The position numbers were made by a program, and so were the translations under genes. 64,000 nt of DNA, from NCBI GenBank assembly GCA_948467735.1, contig CAOKFN010000003.1, positions 62,001 to 126,000 of the forward strand, read 5' to 3'. The first letter of the stretch is position 1, and every line of letters begins with the position of its first letter. The notes under the pieces are model-generated. The model was given only the letters and a program-made list of their open reading frames with translations. It was not told the origin of the DNA and searched no databases. Below, piece after piece: positions 1 through 8,478 of the stretch. The DNA is from an uncultured bacterium. GTDB taxonomy: Bacteria; Bacillota; Clostridia; Lachnospirales; Lachnospiraceae.

Positions 1-621
1 ATTGACTATGGTATATCCCCATTGGCTGCCCCATGCGCCTATAGTGCTTAGTCCCATCCATTCACGACCGGATGCTGCAGTGAATATATCCACAAGGGAT
101 GGATAGATTGAGAATAATACTGCCATTATAATTACTGCCTGCCTTTTTTTATGTTCCGATAATTTTTCCATAGCTAAATTAATATACGGAGATATAAAGT
201 ATAATACTACATACAGTATCACAAAGTAATTAGCCGGAACCAGCGCGCCCATCAAAGATTTTAACGCGAAATCCCTGAATCCAAAGATTACCTTGAACAA
301 ATAAATCCCTGTTGAGAATATTGTCATCTGTAGTATTAACTGCAGCGGTTTGATAATATTTCGTTTGTTTGTGGTACACATAAAATATCCTGAAATCAAA
401 ATAAATACGTCAACGGCACAAATAAAAAGAGACTCTAAAAATCGCAGCATTAACTCATTTGCCGAACCTTGGACAACATAATTAAATCCGCCGCCCCCGT
501 CACGGTGATTGTAATGCAGGATAATAACGCCAATAATTGCTAATATCCGAAGCAGCTCAATATTTGACTGTCGTAGACCTACGGTTGTGTTTTTCTGTGG
601 TTCCTTGTATGATTTATCCAT
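1..621 (-). CDS. Membrane acyltransferase (acyltransferase 3 family), 3' end cut by window
   Basis: The minus strand is open from an ATG at 621 to the window edge (207 codons, no stop), so the C-terminus is missing. The translation begins MDKSYKEPQKNTTVGLRQSN, followed by the acyltransferase-3 opening pattern IELLRILAIIGVIILHYN, in which the late histidine is the conserved catalytic-type residue of the family. Hydrophobic segments follow, including FICAVDVFILISGYFM. Members of this family O- or N-acylate surface sugars from the membrane. Its start lies 3 bases after the stop of the sugar aminotransferase at 624-1778, so it is probably the next gene of the polysaccharide operon and may acetylate the polymer or the amino sugar made by its neighbours. 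The substrate is inferred from context only. Confidence 0.85.
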   Translation of the reverse strand, partial: MDKSYKEPQKNTTVGLRQSNIELLRILAIIGVIILHYNHRDGGGGFNYVVQGSANELMLRFLESLFICAVDVFILISGYFMCTTNKRNIIKPLQLILQMTIFSTGIYLFKVIFGFRDFALKSLMGALVPANYFVILYVVLYFISPYINLAMEKLSEHKKRQAVIIMAVLFSIYPSLVDIFTAASGREWMGLSTIGAWGSQWGYTIVN

Positions 622-623
622 TG

Positions 624-1778
624 TTATTCCGTTTCCTCCAAAGAAACAAATATTTTTTCGGACTGCCCAAACTGGTTTATACAGTTTATCACATATTCAA
701 TCTGCCATTCTTCCATACCATAATACATAGGAAGACTAAGCTCCGTAGCGCTGATTTCTTCGGCAATGGGAAGTTGTCCTTTTTTTATGCCTAAATCATG
801 GTAACATTGCTGTAAATGCATTGGAATGGGGTAATGCTTATTGGTGATAATTCCGCGTTCCTGCAAAAACGCCTCCAATGCATCCCTGCGCTGACATCGA
901 ACGGCAAAGATATGCCATACCGGTTCCACATTTGGTATTACATGGGGAAGTATAATTTCCGGATTATGAATTCCTTCAAGATATCTTTCTGCTATTTTCC
1001 GACGTCCATTATTTACTTTGTCTAAATAGGGAAGTTTCACGGAAAGGAAAGCCGCCTGCAGCTCGTCCAGTCTGGAATTATGTCCTTTGTAAATATGATG
1101 GTATTTGTAATCGGAGCCATAATTGCCCAATGCTCTTATTTTATTAGCAAGTACAATATCGTTTGTGACAACTGCACCGGCATCACCCAAAGCCCCTAAG
1201 TTCTTGCCCGGATAAAAGCTAAAACCTGCCGCATTGCCAAAGGTGCCTATTTTTTTCCCCTTGTAAACAGCCCCATGAGCCTGAGCGCAGTCTTCAATTA
1301 CATATAAGCCATGCTTTTGTGCAATTTCCATAATTAAATCCATATCGCAGGGCTGCCCATACAAATGTACCGGCATAATAGCTTTTGTTCTATCTGTAAT
1401 CAATTCTTCCATTCTATCCGGGTCAATGTTGAATGTATGGATATCCGGCTCGGCAAATACGGGCTGCGCGCCTGCATATGTTACGGCAAGAGCCGTGGCA
1501 ATATAAGTATTAGAGGGTACAATTACTTCGTCGCCGCCCTGAATGCCAAGAGCTTTTAGTGCGAGAAGCAGCGCGTCCAAGCCATTTCCTGCACCTACAC
1601 AGTAATCAGCTTCGCAATATGCGGCAAAGGCTTTTTCAAACGCTTCATCCTCCGAACCGCCGATATACCAGCTTTTTTGATAGACACGTTCAAAGGCGCT
1701 CCTTAATTCCGCGTCTAATTCATGTTCTAAGGGTAAAAAACTTACAAAAGGTACTTTTATCGTATTTACAGGATTCAT
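624..1778 (-). CDS. DegT/DnrJ/EryC1-type sugar aminotransferase (FdtB/QdtB-like)
   Basis: This 384-residue protein has the full length of PLP-dependent nucleotide-sugar aminotransferases. An EDCAQAHGA motif (Asp163 to pair with the pyridine nitrogen) is followed by FSFYPGKNLGALGDAG, where Lys192 is the expected Schiff-base lysine. The start at 1778 has AAAGGA four bases upstream. Directly before it in the operon is a cupin resembling FdtA/QdtA 3,4-ketoisomerases. Known pairs of this kind convert dTDP-4-keto-6-deoxyglucose to the 3-keto isomer and then transaminate it to dTDP-Fuc3N or dTDP-Qui3N. The pairing supports that assignment. Which epimer is made cannot be read from the sequence. Confidence 0.88.
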   Translation of the reverse strand: MNPVNTIKVPFVSFLPLEHELDAELRSAFERVYQKSWYIGGSEDEAFEKAFAAYCEADYCVGAGNGLDALLLALKALGIQGGDEVIVPSNTYIATALAVTYAGAQPVFAEPDIHTFNIDPDRMEELITDRTKAIMPVHLYGQPCDMDLIMEIAQKHGLYVIEDCAQAHGAVYKGKKIGTFGNAAGFSFYPGKNLGALGDAGAVVTNDIVLANKIRALGNYGSDYKYHHIYKGHNSRLDELQAAFLSVKLPYLDKVNNGRRKIAERYLEGIHNPEIILPHVIPNVEPVWHIFAVRCQRRDALEAFLQERGIITNKHYPIPMHLQQCYHDLGIKKGQLPIAEEISATELSLPMYYGMEEWQIEYVINCINQFGQSEKIFVSLEETE

Positions 1779-1810
1779 TATTATTCCTTTCAGTCCGTTT
1801 CGGCGAACAT

Positions 1811-2221
1811 CTATTGTACGTTTGTATTTTTCACTGCTTCCCGAAATTCGTCATAGCTGCGTATGTAATCTGACTCGTCGTAGGGTTTTGACGCCAGAAC
1901 CATCAGCACCGCGTCCGGTGAAAAATCATACATTTCCCTCCACATTAAACTGGAAACATATAACCCCTCATAAGGTTTTTCAAGCGGGACGACTTTTATT
2001 TCCCGGCCATTGTCTAAACGAATTTTGCAGCTTCCATGTATGCAGACAAGAATCTGCTCTAATGATTTGTGGGCATGACAGCCCCTTGTCACTCCCTCGG
2101 CCGTATCGTACATATAGTAAACGCGCCGGATTTTGAAAGGAATGTCCCTAAACTCTTCAAGTGCTATTAACTGTCCCCTCTCATCGCCGTGAGGCTGAAA
2201 TACATATTTAATTACCTGCAT
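1811..2221 (-). CDS. Cupin sugar 3,4-ketoisomerase (FdtA/QdtA/WxcM-C type)
   Basis: A 136-residue single-cupin protein. Its pattern GCHAHKSLEQ places His49 and His51 where the catalytic histidines of dTDP-6-deoxy-hex-4-ulose isomerases lie, and the N-terminal HGDERGQLIALEE is typical of the family. These enzymes move the keto group of dTDP-4-keto-6-deoxy-D-glucose from C4 to C3. The next gene is the matching aminotransferase. The start has AAAAAGGAG eight bases upstream. The ORF overlaps the end of the preceding glycosyltransferase by 14 bases, which suggests translational coupling. The usual acetyltransferase partner (FdtC type) was not found here; the membrane acyltransferase at the window edge could play a different role. 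Confidence 0.87.
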   Translation of the reverse strand: MQVIKYVFQPHGDERGQLIALEEFRDIPFKIRRVYYMYDTAEGVTRGCHAHKSLEQILVCIHGSCKIRLDNGREIKVVPLEKPYEGLYVSSLMWREMYDFSPDAVLMVLASKPYDESDYIRSYDEFREAVKNTNVQ

Positions 2222-3428
2222 GATGTGTACTCCTTTTTAATCTGCTGCATAAATAATGTTTGATTTTGCTCAAGTGTGCAATTCCTGTAAGTATTATCCC
2301 CGGCTCAAAATACTTTTGGGAAGGATTCTTTTTTAGAAAGATATCAACAATTGATTGAAGCGAATATAATTTTTCAACGGCTTGTCTTGCCTGCATCCGA
2401 TAACTTTCATATTCTTTGTCGTCGAGCCTAATAACCGATTCTATAAATTCTGCTATGTTTTTTCCCTCATCAATTTTTTCTGCTGTTATCCATTCCGGCC
2501 TAGTGTGGAAATAGCCTGCAGCCCTGCATTGATAGGTAAACGCAGCAATGGGTATGGCGATTACGGCATGGCTTGCCGCCTCTAAAATCGTCGTTCCCAT
2601 TCCAATATATAAGGACGCCCTCTGGTAGTACTCTGTCAGATTATCGTTAGGGATGTCCGTCAATAATGCAATATCTGACATCCCTTTCTGCGCAGCATCC
2701 TCCATCCACAATTTTATCTGCATTACCGCATCACCGGATGAAATTATGGTCAAGTGGATATTGGGGTATTGTTTTTTTAATTCTGCAGCCGCTTCAATCA
2801 GTCCTTTCATGTATCCTTTGAAGGGAAAATCCGCACGGGCTATTGTCAGTATTTCAAAGCGCTGATGTCTTAATACGCTTTGAGGCTTTATTATGTTATT
2901 TGAGAGTACTTCAGGTATATCAACCGGTACCCTGAGTATATTACTGCGACAAATGTTTTCATTGACATTAATGTTTAAGGTCTCAATACTGTATGTCATT
3001 GTCTGTTCATCCATAAAAAATATATTGCCGCTATTCACTGCATCTGTGATGAAGCGTCCATATTTCTTTTTGCTCAAATAAGGTTTCTTTATAGGCGAAG
3101 TAAGAATCAGCTGATGTACAATATATAAGAAAATCTTACAGTCAATTTTATGTTTTTTTGCATAATTATTGCAAAGCACAAAATAATACAAATCATTTGT
3201 TAATATAATGTCATTATCTTCCATGTCGTCAAAAATTGGACACTTGTATTCTATATCATATTTACAGATAGTAACCCCCGCATTTTTAAAATCAGTCAAC
3301 ATAATCGGCAGTATGCTATTGCAGTACAGCATGACAGAATGCCCGCTTTTAATAAGACCTCTTGCCAGCCGTAAATACAATATCTGGCCGCCGCCTAAGA
3401 TAACGCGCTCGTCTATTATTCTTACCAT
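2208..3428 (-). CDS. Glycosyltransferase, GT-B fold (GT4-like)
   Basis: This 406-residue protein resembles family-4 glycosyltransferases: an N-terminal Rossmann half beginning MVRIIDERVILGGGQILYLR, with the glycine-rich acceptor loop, and a C-terminal donor half around LTIARADFPFKGYMKGLIEA and the later TTILEAASHAVIAIPIA, which matches the nucleotide-sugar-binding region of the family. The usual EX7E acidic residues are less clear than in standard members. AAGGAG precedes the ATG by five bases. It probably adds one sugar of the repeat unit on the cytoplasmic face. The donor is unknown, although the two flanking nucleotide-sugar pathways (GDP-heptose and dTDP-3-amino sugar) are candidates. Confidence 0.75.
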   Translation of the reverse strand: MVRIIDERVILGGGQILYLRLARGLIKSGHSVMLYCNSILPIMLTDFKNAGVTICKYDIEYKCPIFDDMEDNDIILTNDLYYFVLCNNYAKKHKIDCKIFLYIVHQLILTSPIKKPYLSKKKYGRFITDAVNSGNIFFMDEQTMTYSIETLNINVNENICRSNILRVPVDIPEVLSNNIIKPQSVLRHQRFEILTIARADFPFKGYMKGLIEAAAELKKQYPNIHLTIISSGDAVMQIKLWMEDAAQKGMSDIALLTDIPNDNLTEYYQRASLYIGMGTTILEAASHAVIAIPIAAFTYQCRAAGYFHTRPEWITAEKIDEGKNIAEFIESVIRLDDKEYESYRMQARQAVEKLYSLQSIVDIFLKKNPSQKYFEPGIILTGIAHLSKIKHYLCSRLKRSTHHAGN

Positions 3429-3505
3429 AAGTTCTCCTTCACTTTTATGAAGACTTGTCTAATATTCGTTAGTAAGCAGTATAAGAATATGGCTAAGGGC
3501 AGCTT

Positions 3506-4609
3506 TTAGCTTTTGGGCTGACTTATCGCCTGCCGAAGCTTTTCGGCCGATAATTTCCAATCATAGTCCCTTGGCAGTATTCCTGCCGTCTTTTCTTTTT
3601 TACCAGAATAAAATTCCATCAGACACTGTTCCAAAGCAGTCTGATTGTTATTTTCAAAATAGAATGCCGCATCCCCAAGCACCTCCGGCATAGAAGCCGC
3701 GTCAGAAGAAATGACGGGGATTCCGCATCCAATGGCTTCTAAAGGAGGAAGGCCAAAACCTTCATATATGGACGGAAATACAAAAACTTCTGCTTTTTTA
3801 TATATAAACGGCAAATCATTATCATCCACAAAACCGGTTAGATGGATACGGCGGGAACAATCCCTGTCTAAATTATCTAATAAATCTGATATTTTCCAGC
3901 CCTTTCTCCCAGCCAAAACCAAGTCTGAATCCAATCTGCCGGCTTTCCACAGCGAGCAGCATGCATCTATCAACAGCCGCATGTTTTTGCGAGGCTCTAG
4001 AGTGGAAAGGCATAAAATATATCTTTCCGGAAGATTATATTTCTTTCTAATAATTTCCGAATCTGCTTGAAGACTGCTTGATGTAAAAAGAGAGCCTATG
4101 CAGCTATATACAACCGCAATACGCGAGCTTTTCACCTTCAATTTCTGCATTATTCTTTTTTTTGAAAATTCTGATACTGTTAAAATTTTATAGTCTGTCA
4201 GCGCCGCCTTTCGGAACAATATTCTGGAAAAATATTTGCTTTTTGTTGTCATTGTATCAGGACAATCCCAGCATCCAATATCATGGATGGCCGAAACCAC
4301 GCCATGTCTTATGAATACAAAGGGTGCGGGAAATGCCATAAATAAATATCGATCAGCTTTAATTTTGTACATGTGAAACGGCAGAATAATCTGTGTAAAC
4401 AATAGTTTCTTATATTTTTTTAACGTAATCATATGCACGTTGGCATTGTTCATAAATTCATAGAATAAGCTATGTATCTCTTTTTTAAAGACCAGAATAA
4501 AATCATCCGCAGGACAGTTTTTTATCATATTATAAGAAATATTTAGGGCATAACGTTCAATTCCCGAGAAATTATCTGCTAAATCTGTCAAATCAATAGC
4601 AATTTTCAT
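3506..4609 (-). CDS. Family 4 glycosyltransferase (GT-B)
   Basis: The start was set at 4609 (MKIAIDLTDLADNFSGIERY) rather than the longer frame to 4669. The extra 20 residues overlap the upstream gmhA gene, while the ATG at 4609 follows the gmhA stop by 7 bases with AGAAAGG upstream. The 367-residue product has a clear GT4 C-terminal domain: ILCLSTLEPRKNMRLLIDA for the donor-binding strand, VFVFPSIYEGFGLPPLEAIG containing the EX7E motif, and GIPVISSDAASMPEVLGDAA. This pattern is typical of mannosyl- or rhamnosyl-type transferases. It lies between gmhA and the second GT4-like gene, so transfer of the heptose is a reasonable inference but is not shown. Confidence 0.88.
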   Translation of the reverse strand: MKIAIDLTDLADNFSGIERYALNISYNMIKNCPADDFILVFKKEIHSLFYEFMNNANVHMITLKKYKKLLFTQIILPFHMYKIKADRYLFMAFPAPFVFIRHGVVSAIHDIGCWDCPDTMTTKSKYFSRILFRKAALTDYKILTVSEFSKKRIMQKLKVKSSRIAVVYSCIGSLFTSSSLQADSEIIRKKYNLPERYILCLSTLEPRKNMRLLIDACCSLWKAGRLDSDLVLAGRKGWKISDLLDNLDRDCSRRIHLTGFVDDNDLPFIYKKAEVFVFPSIYEGFGLPPLEAIGCGIPVISSDAASMPEVLGDAAFYFENNNQTALEQCLMEFYSGKKEKTAGILPRDYDWKLSAEKLRQAISQPKS

Positions 4610-4616
4610 GATATAC

Positions 4617-5315
4617 CTAATACCTTTCTTTGATAAGCTCAGATTTATCACAACAAGATACAGACCCAAAGAATTCTTCTTCCAGCATTAAGCACCAGCA
4701 ATGGTAAATTGGCAGATGGAGTTCCTGAATTAAATAGGTTTCCGTTTCGGGAACTTTGACAGCAGCATCGGCGGCAGATGCCAATATTCCGCCGTCAGCG
4801 CCTGTTAATCCAATAACTTTTATATCCAACGCTTTTGCTGTCACTGCGGCATTTATTATATTTCTGCTATTTCCGGAGGTAGAAATTCCAAGAAATACGT
4901 CGCCAGCCCGTCCATATCCCAAAAGCTGCTGGGCAAATACACTGGCAGCATTTACATCATTAATATAAGCGGTAGTCAGAGCCTCATGGGCAGTCAATGG
5001 AATTGCTGTTAAACAGCATTCCAAATTTTGAGACAATTCCATCCCATATTCGGGATCAATGGCTTTTAATTTTTCACGTAGTTCGACACCGATAGGGCGG
5101 GGCAGTTTAAAACTTTTCATCAATTCTCCGGCGATATGCTCTGCATCGGCGGCAGAACCGCCGTTGCCTGCGATCAAAAGCTTGCCGCCGGCTTTATAAC
5201 TTTTCTCTAAGATGAAATACGCCGCAATAATATCCTTTTTAATGTTCTGTAAGACGGGATATTTGGCCAGTAATTGTTCCATATGTTTTTTAAGTCTGTT
5301 ATTTAAACCTTCCAT
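4617..5315 (-). CDS. gmhA: Sedoheptulose-7-phosphate isomerase
   Basis: A 232-residue SIS-domain protein, somewhat longer than the usual 190-200 residues of GmhA. The signature AGNGGSAADAEH at about residues 49-60 is the phosphosugar-binding and zinc-binding region of GmhA, followed by IAGELMKSFKLPRPI and later FLGISTSGNSRNIINA. GmhA makes D-glycero-D-manno-heptose 7-phosphate, the first step of activated heptose synthesis. The ATG at 5315 was preferred over 5321 because GGAGG is seven bases from it and would touch the earlier codon. Together with hddA and the fused hddC-gmhB it completes a GDP-heptose pathway inside this operon. Confidence 0.93.
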   Translation of the reverse strand: MEGLNNRLKKHMEQLLAKYPVLQNIKKDIIAAYFILEKSYKAGGKLLIAGNGGSAADAEHIAGELMKSFKLPRPIGVELREKLKAIDPEYGMELSQNLECCLTAIPLTAHEALTTAYINDVNAASVFAQQLLGYGRAGDVFLGISTSGNSRNIINAAVTAKALDIKVIGLTGADGGILASAADAAVKVPETETYLIQELHLPIYHCWCLMLEEEFFGSVSCCDKSELIKERY

Positions 5316-5369
5316 CAGCATTCCTCCCGTCTGTGCAGGAATTTCTGCAATAGTGGATTTTAGTATGCT

Positions 5370-6674
5370 TTAACCGTCTTGTTTTAAACAGGTTTCCACA
5401 AACTGTAGTAAAGTAGTTACAGAGGCTGTTTGTCCATAATCCGTTTCCGTGTCATTTAATAATGCCGTGCGACAGCCTGCCGTTATCCCCGCCCTTATAT
5501 CAGATTCACTATCTCCGACCATCCAAGAACTGCTTAAATCAATATTGAAATCCTCAGCTGCCTTTAACAGCATCCCGGGTTTAGGTTTGCGACAGCCGCA
5601 GTCATATTTCAGCTCAGGCACTTCGCCTTGAAAGCCTTTCTGTGGATGGTGGGGGCAGAAATAAATTCCATCAAGATATGCCCCTTCCATTCCAAGCAGA
5701 GTTTCCATTTTATTGTGAATTTCCTGCAGCTGAGTAAAGGATATCTCCCCGCGTGCGATAACCGGCTGGTTAGTAATTACAATGGCCAAATAGTTTGAGT
5801 CGTTAATTTTTTTTATCGCATCCGCAGTATCAGGCAGTAATTTAAAATCAGTAATATTTCGCAAAAATCCCACATAACTGTTAATGGTTCCGTCACGGTC
5901 TAAAAAAACTGCCTTTTGTTTGTTATGCAGATTTCTTGAATGGATTTTTCCGTTTTGAAAATCACGACATACTTTCGCATATCTTTCCGGTGTTCCCATG
6001 TCCATGACATATTCAGGACTGTCGTATACAAACAATTGGTTTGTTCCGGCCAGAGGCTTCAGCAGCTGTCGGTCCAAATCAACCTTTGGACCGGATACCT
6101 TTGTATCCAAGACCTTAGGAGAAAGAACATGAAGTCCTGCATTGCTCCTGTTTCGATAATATGTCGGGCGCGGGTCCTCCTTGGTCAGCCATTGCAGGAC
6201 AGCGTTATTCTGATCCGCAATGATTAGGCCGCTGTCATAAGGATGGCTGTTCGGATGTGTAAAGATAGCTGCAAGCCCGCCGCATTTCTTATGCCAATGC
6301 ACAAAACGCTGAAAATCCACATCAAATACAGAATCCGCGTTAAGCAGAAGGAAATCTTCCGTCAAACGATCCTTGAGCCGAAATAACGCGCCTGCATTGC
6401 CAAGCGGCTCTTCTTCAAAATAATATTCAATATGTACGCCGAAGCGGCTGCCGGCTGCCGGTGATATATTGCTTCCATCACCAAAGTAATCCATAATCAC
6501 ATGTCCCAAGTGGCTGACAGTTATGATAATATCTACAAAACCTTGGCTGCGAAGACATTCGATTTCATGTTCAAGCACAGGTTTCCCTTCAATTTTTATC
6601 ATTGGTTTGGGAATATTTCCGGCAATGGAAGAAATGCGGGTGCCTTTTCCTCCTGCCATGATCACTGTTTTCAT
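5370..6674 (-). CDS. hddC-gmhB: Fused heptose-1-phosphate guanylyltransferase and heptose-1,7-bisphosphate phosphatase (HddC-GmhB)
   Basis: Two enzymes in one 434-residue chain. Residues 1-240 are a nucleotidyltransferase: AGGKGTR near the start, PKPMIKIEGKPVLEHEIE, and NADS for metal binding, as in HddC-type mannose-1-phosphate guanylyltransferase relatives. Residues 255-434 are a HAD phosphatase of the GmhB type: FLDRDGT at 257-263, the ITNQP motif, a zinc-site pattern CPHHP then CGCRKPKPGM at about 340-368, and GDSESD at 387-392. In the GDP-heptose route GmhB removes the 7-phosphate and HddC activates C1 with GTP, so the fusion joins the last two steps. A GTG at 6686 is the other possible start. 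No strong ribosome binding site was seen for either. Confidence 0.9.
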   Translation of the reverse strand: MKTVIMAGGKGTRISSIAGNIPKPMIKIEGKPVLEHEIECLRSQGFVDIIITVSHLGHVIMDYFGDGSNISPAAGSRFGVHIEYYFEEEPLGNAGALFRLKDRLTEDFLLLNADSVFDVDFQRFVHWHKKCGGLAAIFTHPNSHPYDSGLIIADQNNAVLQWLTKEDPRPTYYRNRSNAGLHVLSPKVLDTKVSGPKVDLDRQLLKPLAGTNQLFVYDSPEYVMDMGTPERYAKVCRDFQNGKIHSRNLHNKQKAVFLDRDGTINSYVGFLRNITDFKLLPDTADAIKKINDSNYLAIVITNQPVIARGEISFTQLQEIHNKMETLLGMEGAYLDGIYFCPHHPQKGFQGEVPELKYDCGCRKPKPGMLLKAAEDFNIDLSSSWMVGDSESDIRAGITAGCRTALLNDTETDYGQTASVTTLLQFVETCLKQDG

Positions 6675-6748
6675 AATTTTTCTCACATTCTAGTAAAACA
6701 ATTAATATTGTCTAAGCTTTATAAATACTTAGTTTAAATTGTTTGGAT

Positions 6749-7402
6749 TTATTTCTTACACCATATAATGGATTCAAAGCCATAATATGTCCATGTGCCA
6801 GTCAAAACTTTTCTTTTTTTGTTTGATTTATGTTCATTGAACTTTCCAATAGTTCGCAGTATTAGGGGCGAGTAGTTTTTACAGGCGTAGTTTACTTTTA
6901 TATTATGTTGTACTAAAAATTTGAGTATTTCGTTCCATTCAGGACACCATATATGTGTAGGATCATCATAAAAATTTAATGTACCCTCTCTATTTGGAAA
7001 ATGAACTGATTCTTCGGAGGGAAAGGCCAAATATAAACTACCTCCGTCGTTTAGGCATAGGATCATATTTTCCAAAACCTTCCAAGGCTCATTGCAATGT
7101 TCAAGATTGTGGGCGCTGATAACAATATCAATACTGTCTTTAAAATCACTGATTTTGTCTGCAAATTTTTCAGGAGATACCACATGGTATTCATCCATCA
7201 GCGATTTGGCATTTGAGCCAAGATTGTAATCGCCCACGTCAATTCCAATATAGTAACAATCCGGGCAGCAGCTTTTTACACAATTTACACTGTTGTTTCC
7301 ACAGCCTATGTCCAATATGCGATTTGCTTTTTCTTTCGCGTGTGCAAGTAAAAAACCTGCTTTTCTGCGTGGTGCAAGTATTTGTTTCATATGTGTTATC
7401 AT
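6749..7402 (-). CDS. Class I SAM-dependent methyltransferase
   Basis: A 217-residue protein. Motif I for S-adenosylmethionine binding is visible as ILDIGCGNNSVNCVKSCC (residues 29-46), followed by the acidic strand end IGIDVG and by IDIVISAHNLEHCNEPWKVL and LNDGGSLYLAFPSEE, the standard methyltransferase-11/23 layout. It lies between the hddA and hddC-gmhB genes in the polysaccharide operon, so it probably methylates a sugar of the polymer or its lipid-linked intermediate. The acceptor cannot be predicted from the sequence. A weak AAAGG site lies eleven bases before the ATG. Confidence 0.82.
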   Translation of the reverse strand: MITHMKQILAPRRKAGFLLAHAKEKANRILDIGCGNNSVNCVKSCCPDCYYIGIDVGDYNLGSNAKSLMDEYHVVSPEKFADKISDFKDSIDIVISAHNLEHCNEPWKVLENMILCLNDGGSLYLAFPSEESVHFPNREGTLNFYDDPTHIWCPEWNEILKFLVQHNIKVNYACKNYSPLILRTIGKFNEHKSNKKRKVLTGTWTYYGFESIIWCKK

Positions 7403-7479
7403 TCTGCTGTCTGCCTTTCTTTGTGATTTCCTGTGTCGAGAATTTACGTTTTGAGTTTTATGTCAGCGTCACCGCCTCA

Positions 7480-8478
7480 TTATTGCGATATATATGTTTC
7501 CGGAGTATAATGGATTACCCTTGTACCATCGTTCTCGAATTCAAACGGAACATACATCAGGTTTTCCAATGCAGTGCGAACAGCGTTCTGCCTTTCCGAC
7601 GGAACATAGAACATTAAGAAGCCGCCCCCGCCGGCTCCCAGCAGTTTTCCGCCAAGAGCGCCGGCATTGATGCCTTTGGCATAAAGAATATCAATGTCAT
7701 CGGTGGAAACCGTCGTACCGATTTGGCGTTTTAACTTCCATGTATAGTCCAGCAGACGGCCAAATTCATTCAGATCAATGGTCTTATCTGTCAGAAATTT
7801 TTCGGCTTTTTCAACGAGAGAATATAATTCTCTTAGCTGCGCCGTCTTGGCTTTTCTGTCCGGCGCATTCTTTTTCTGCATGTCTGATGACAGTCTTGTG
7901 AACCCGGTGAAAAACAGCATCAGGTTTTTATTAAGTAATTTCTTCCGCTCGGGCGACAGAATCAGCGGCAGAACTTCATAGCCGTCAGCATTAAAATTGA
8001 TTCTGTTGAATCCTCCATATGCCGCGGCAATCTGATCCTGCCATCCGCCGGCTTCATCACATAAAACCCGCTCCAGATAAATTGCTTTATCTGCCAGCTC
8101 CTTCTTGCTTACATATTTTCCTTTTAGAGCATAAAAGGCATTCAACATTCCTACTGCAAAGGAGCTGCTGGTTCCTAAACCGGAGCGGGCAGGAAGATCG
8201 GAGTCATAAGTCAGGCGAAGCTCATGCATGTCCAGCATTTTCATTGCATTGCGGATAGCGGGGTGTTCAATTTCTTCATAGCTGCAGACATATTCGGTTT
8301 TGGAGTATGTCAAATGTGTTTTATAATTAAAAAATCTGGGCAGATGCCGTACTGTCACATAGCAATATTTGTCAAATGTCGTGGAAAGCACAGCGCCGTT
8401 GTTTTCTCGAAAATAATCTTCCAAGTCGGTACCGCCTCCAAAAAACGACATGCGAAAGGGCGTTTTAGTAATAATCAT
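7480..8478 (-). CDS. hddA: D-glycero-alpha-D-manno-heptose-7-phosphate kinase
   Basis: This 332-residue GHMP-family kinase starts MIITKTPFRMSFFGGGTDLE, which is characteristic of HddA. The ATP-binding loop PARSGLGTSSS is at residues 96-106 and the C-terminal glycine-rich motif GGKLLGAGGGG at 276-286. HddA phosphorylates heptose 7-phosphate at C1 in the alpha configuration, which commits the pathway to GDP-D-glycero-alpha-D-manno-heptose rather than the ADP-beta-heptose of Gram-negative LPS. Its ATG overlaps the stop of the upstream polymerase gene by four bases (ATGA). AAGAGG lies upstream of the start. Confidence 0.93.
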   Translation of the reverse strand: MIITKTPFRMSFFGGGTDLEDYFRENNGAVLSTTFDKYCYVTVRHLPRFFNYKTHLTYSKTEYVCSYEEIEHPAIRNAMKMLDMHELRLTYDSDLPARSGLGTSSSFAVGMLNAFYALKGKYVSKKELADKAIYLERVLCDEAGGWQDQIAAAYGGFNRINFNADGYEVLPLILSPERKKLLNKNLMLFFTGFTRLSSDMQKKNAPDRKAKTAQLRELYSLVEKAEKFLTDKTIDLNEFGRLLDYTWKLKRQIGTTVSTDDIDILYAKGINAGALGGKLLGAGGGGFLMFYVPSERQNAVRTALENLMYVPFEFENDGTRVIHYTPETYISQ

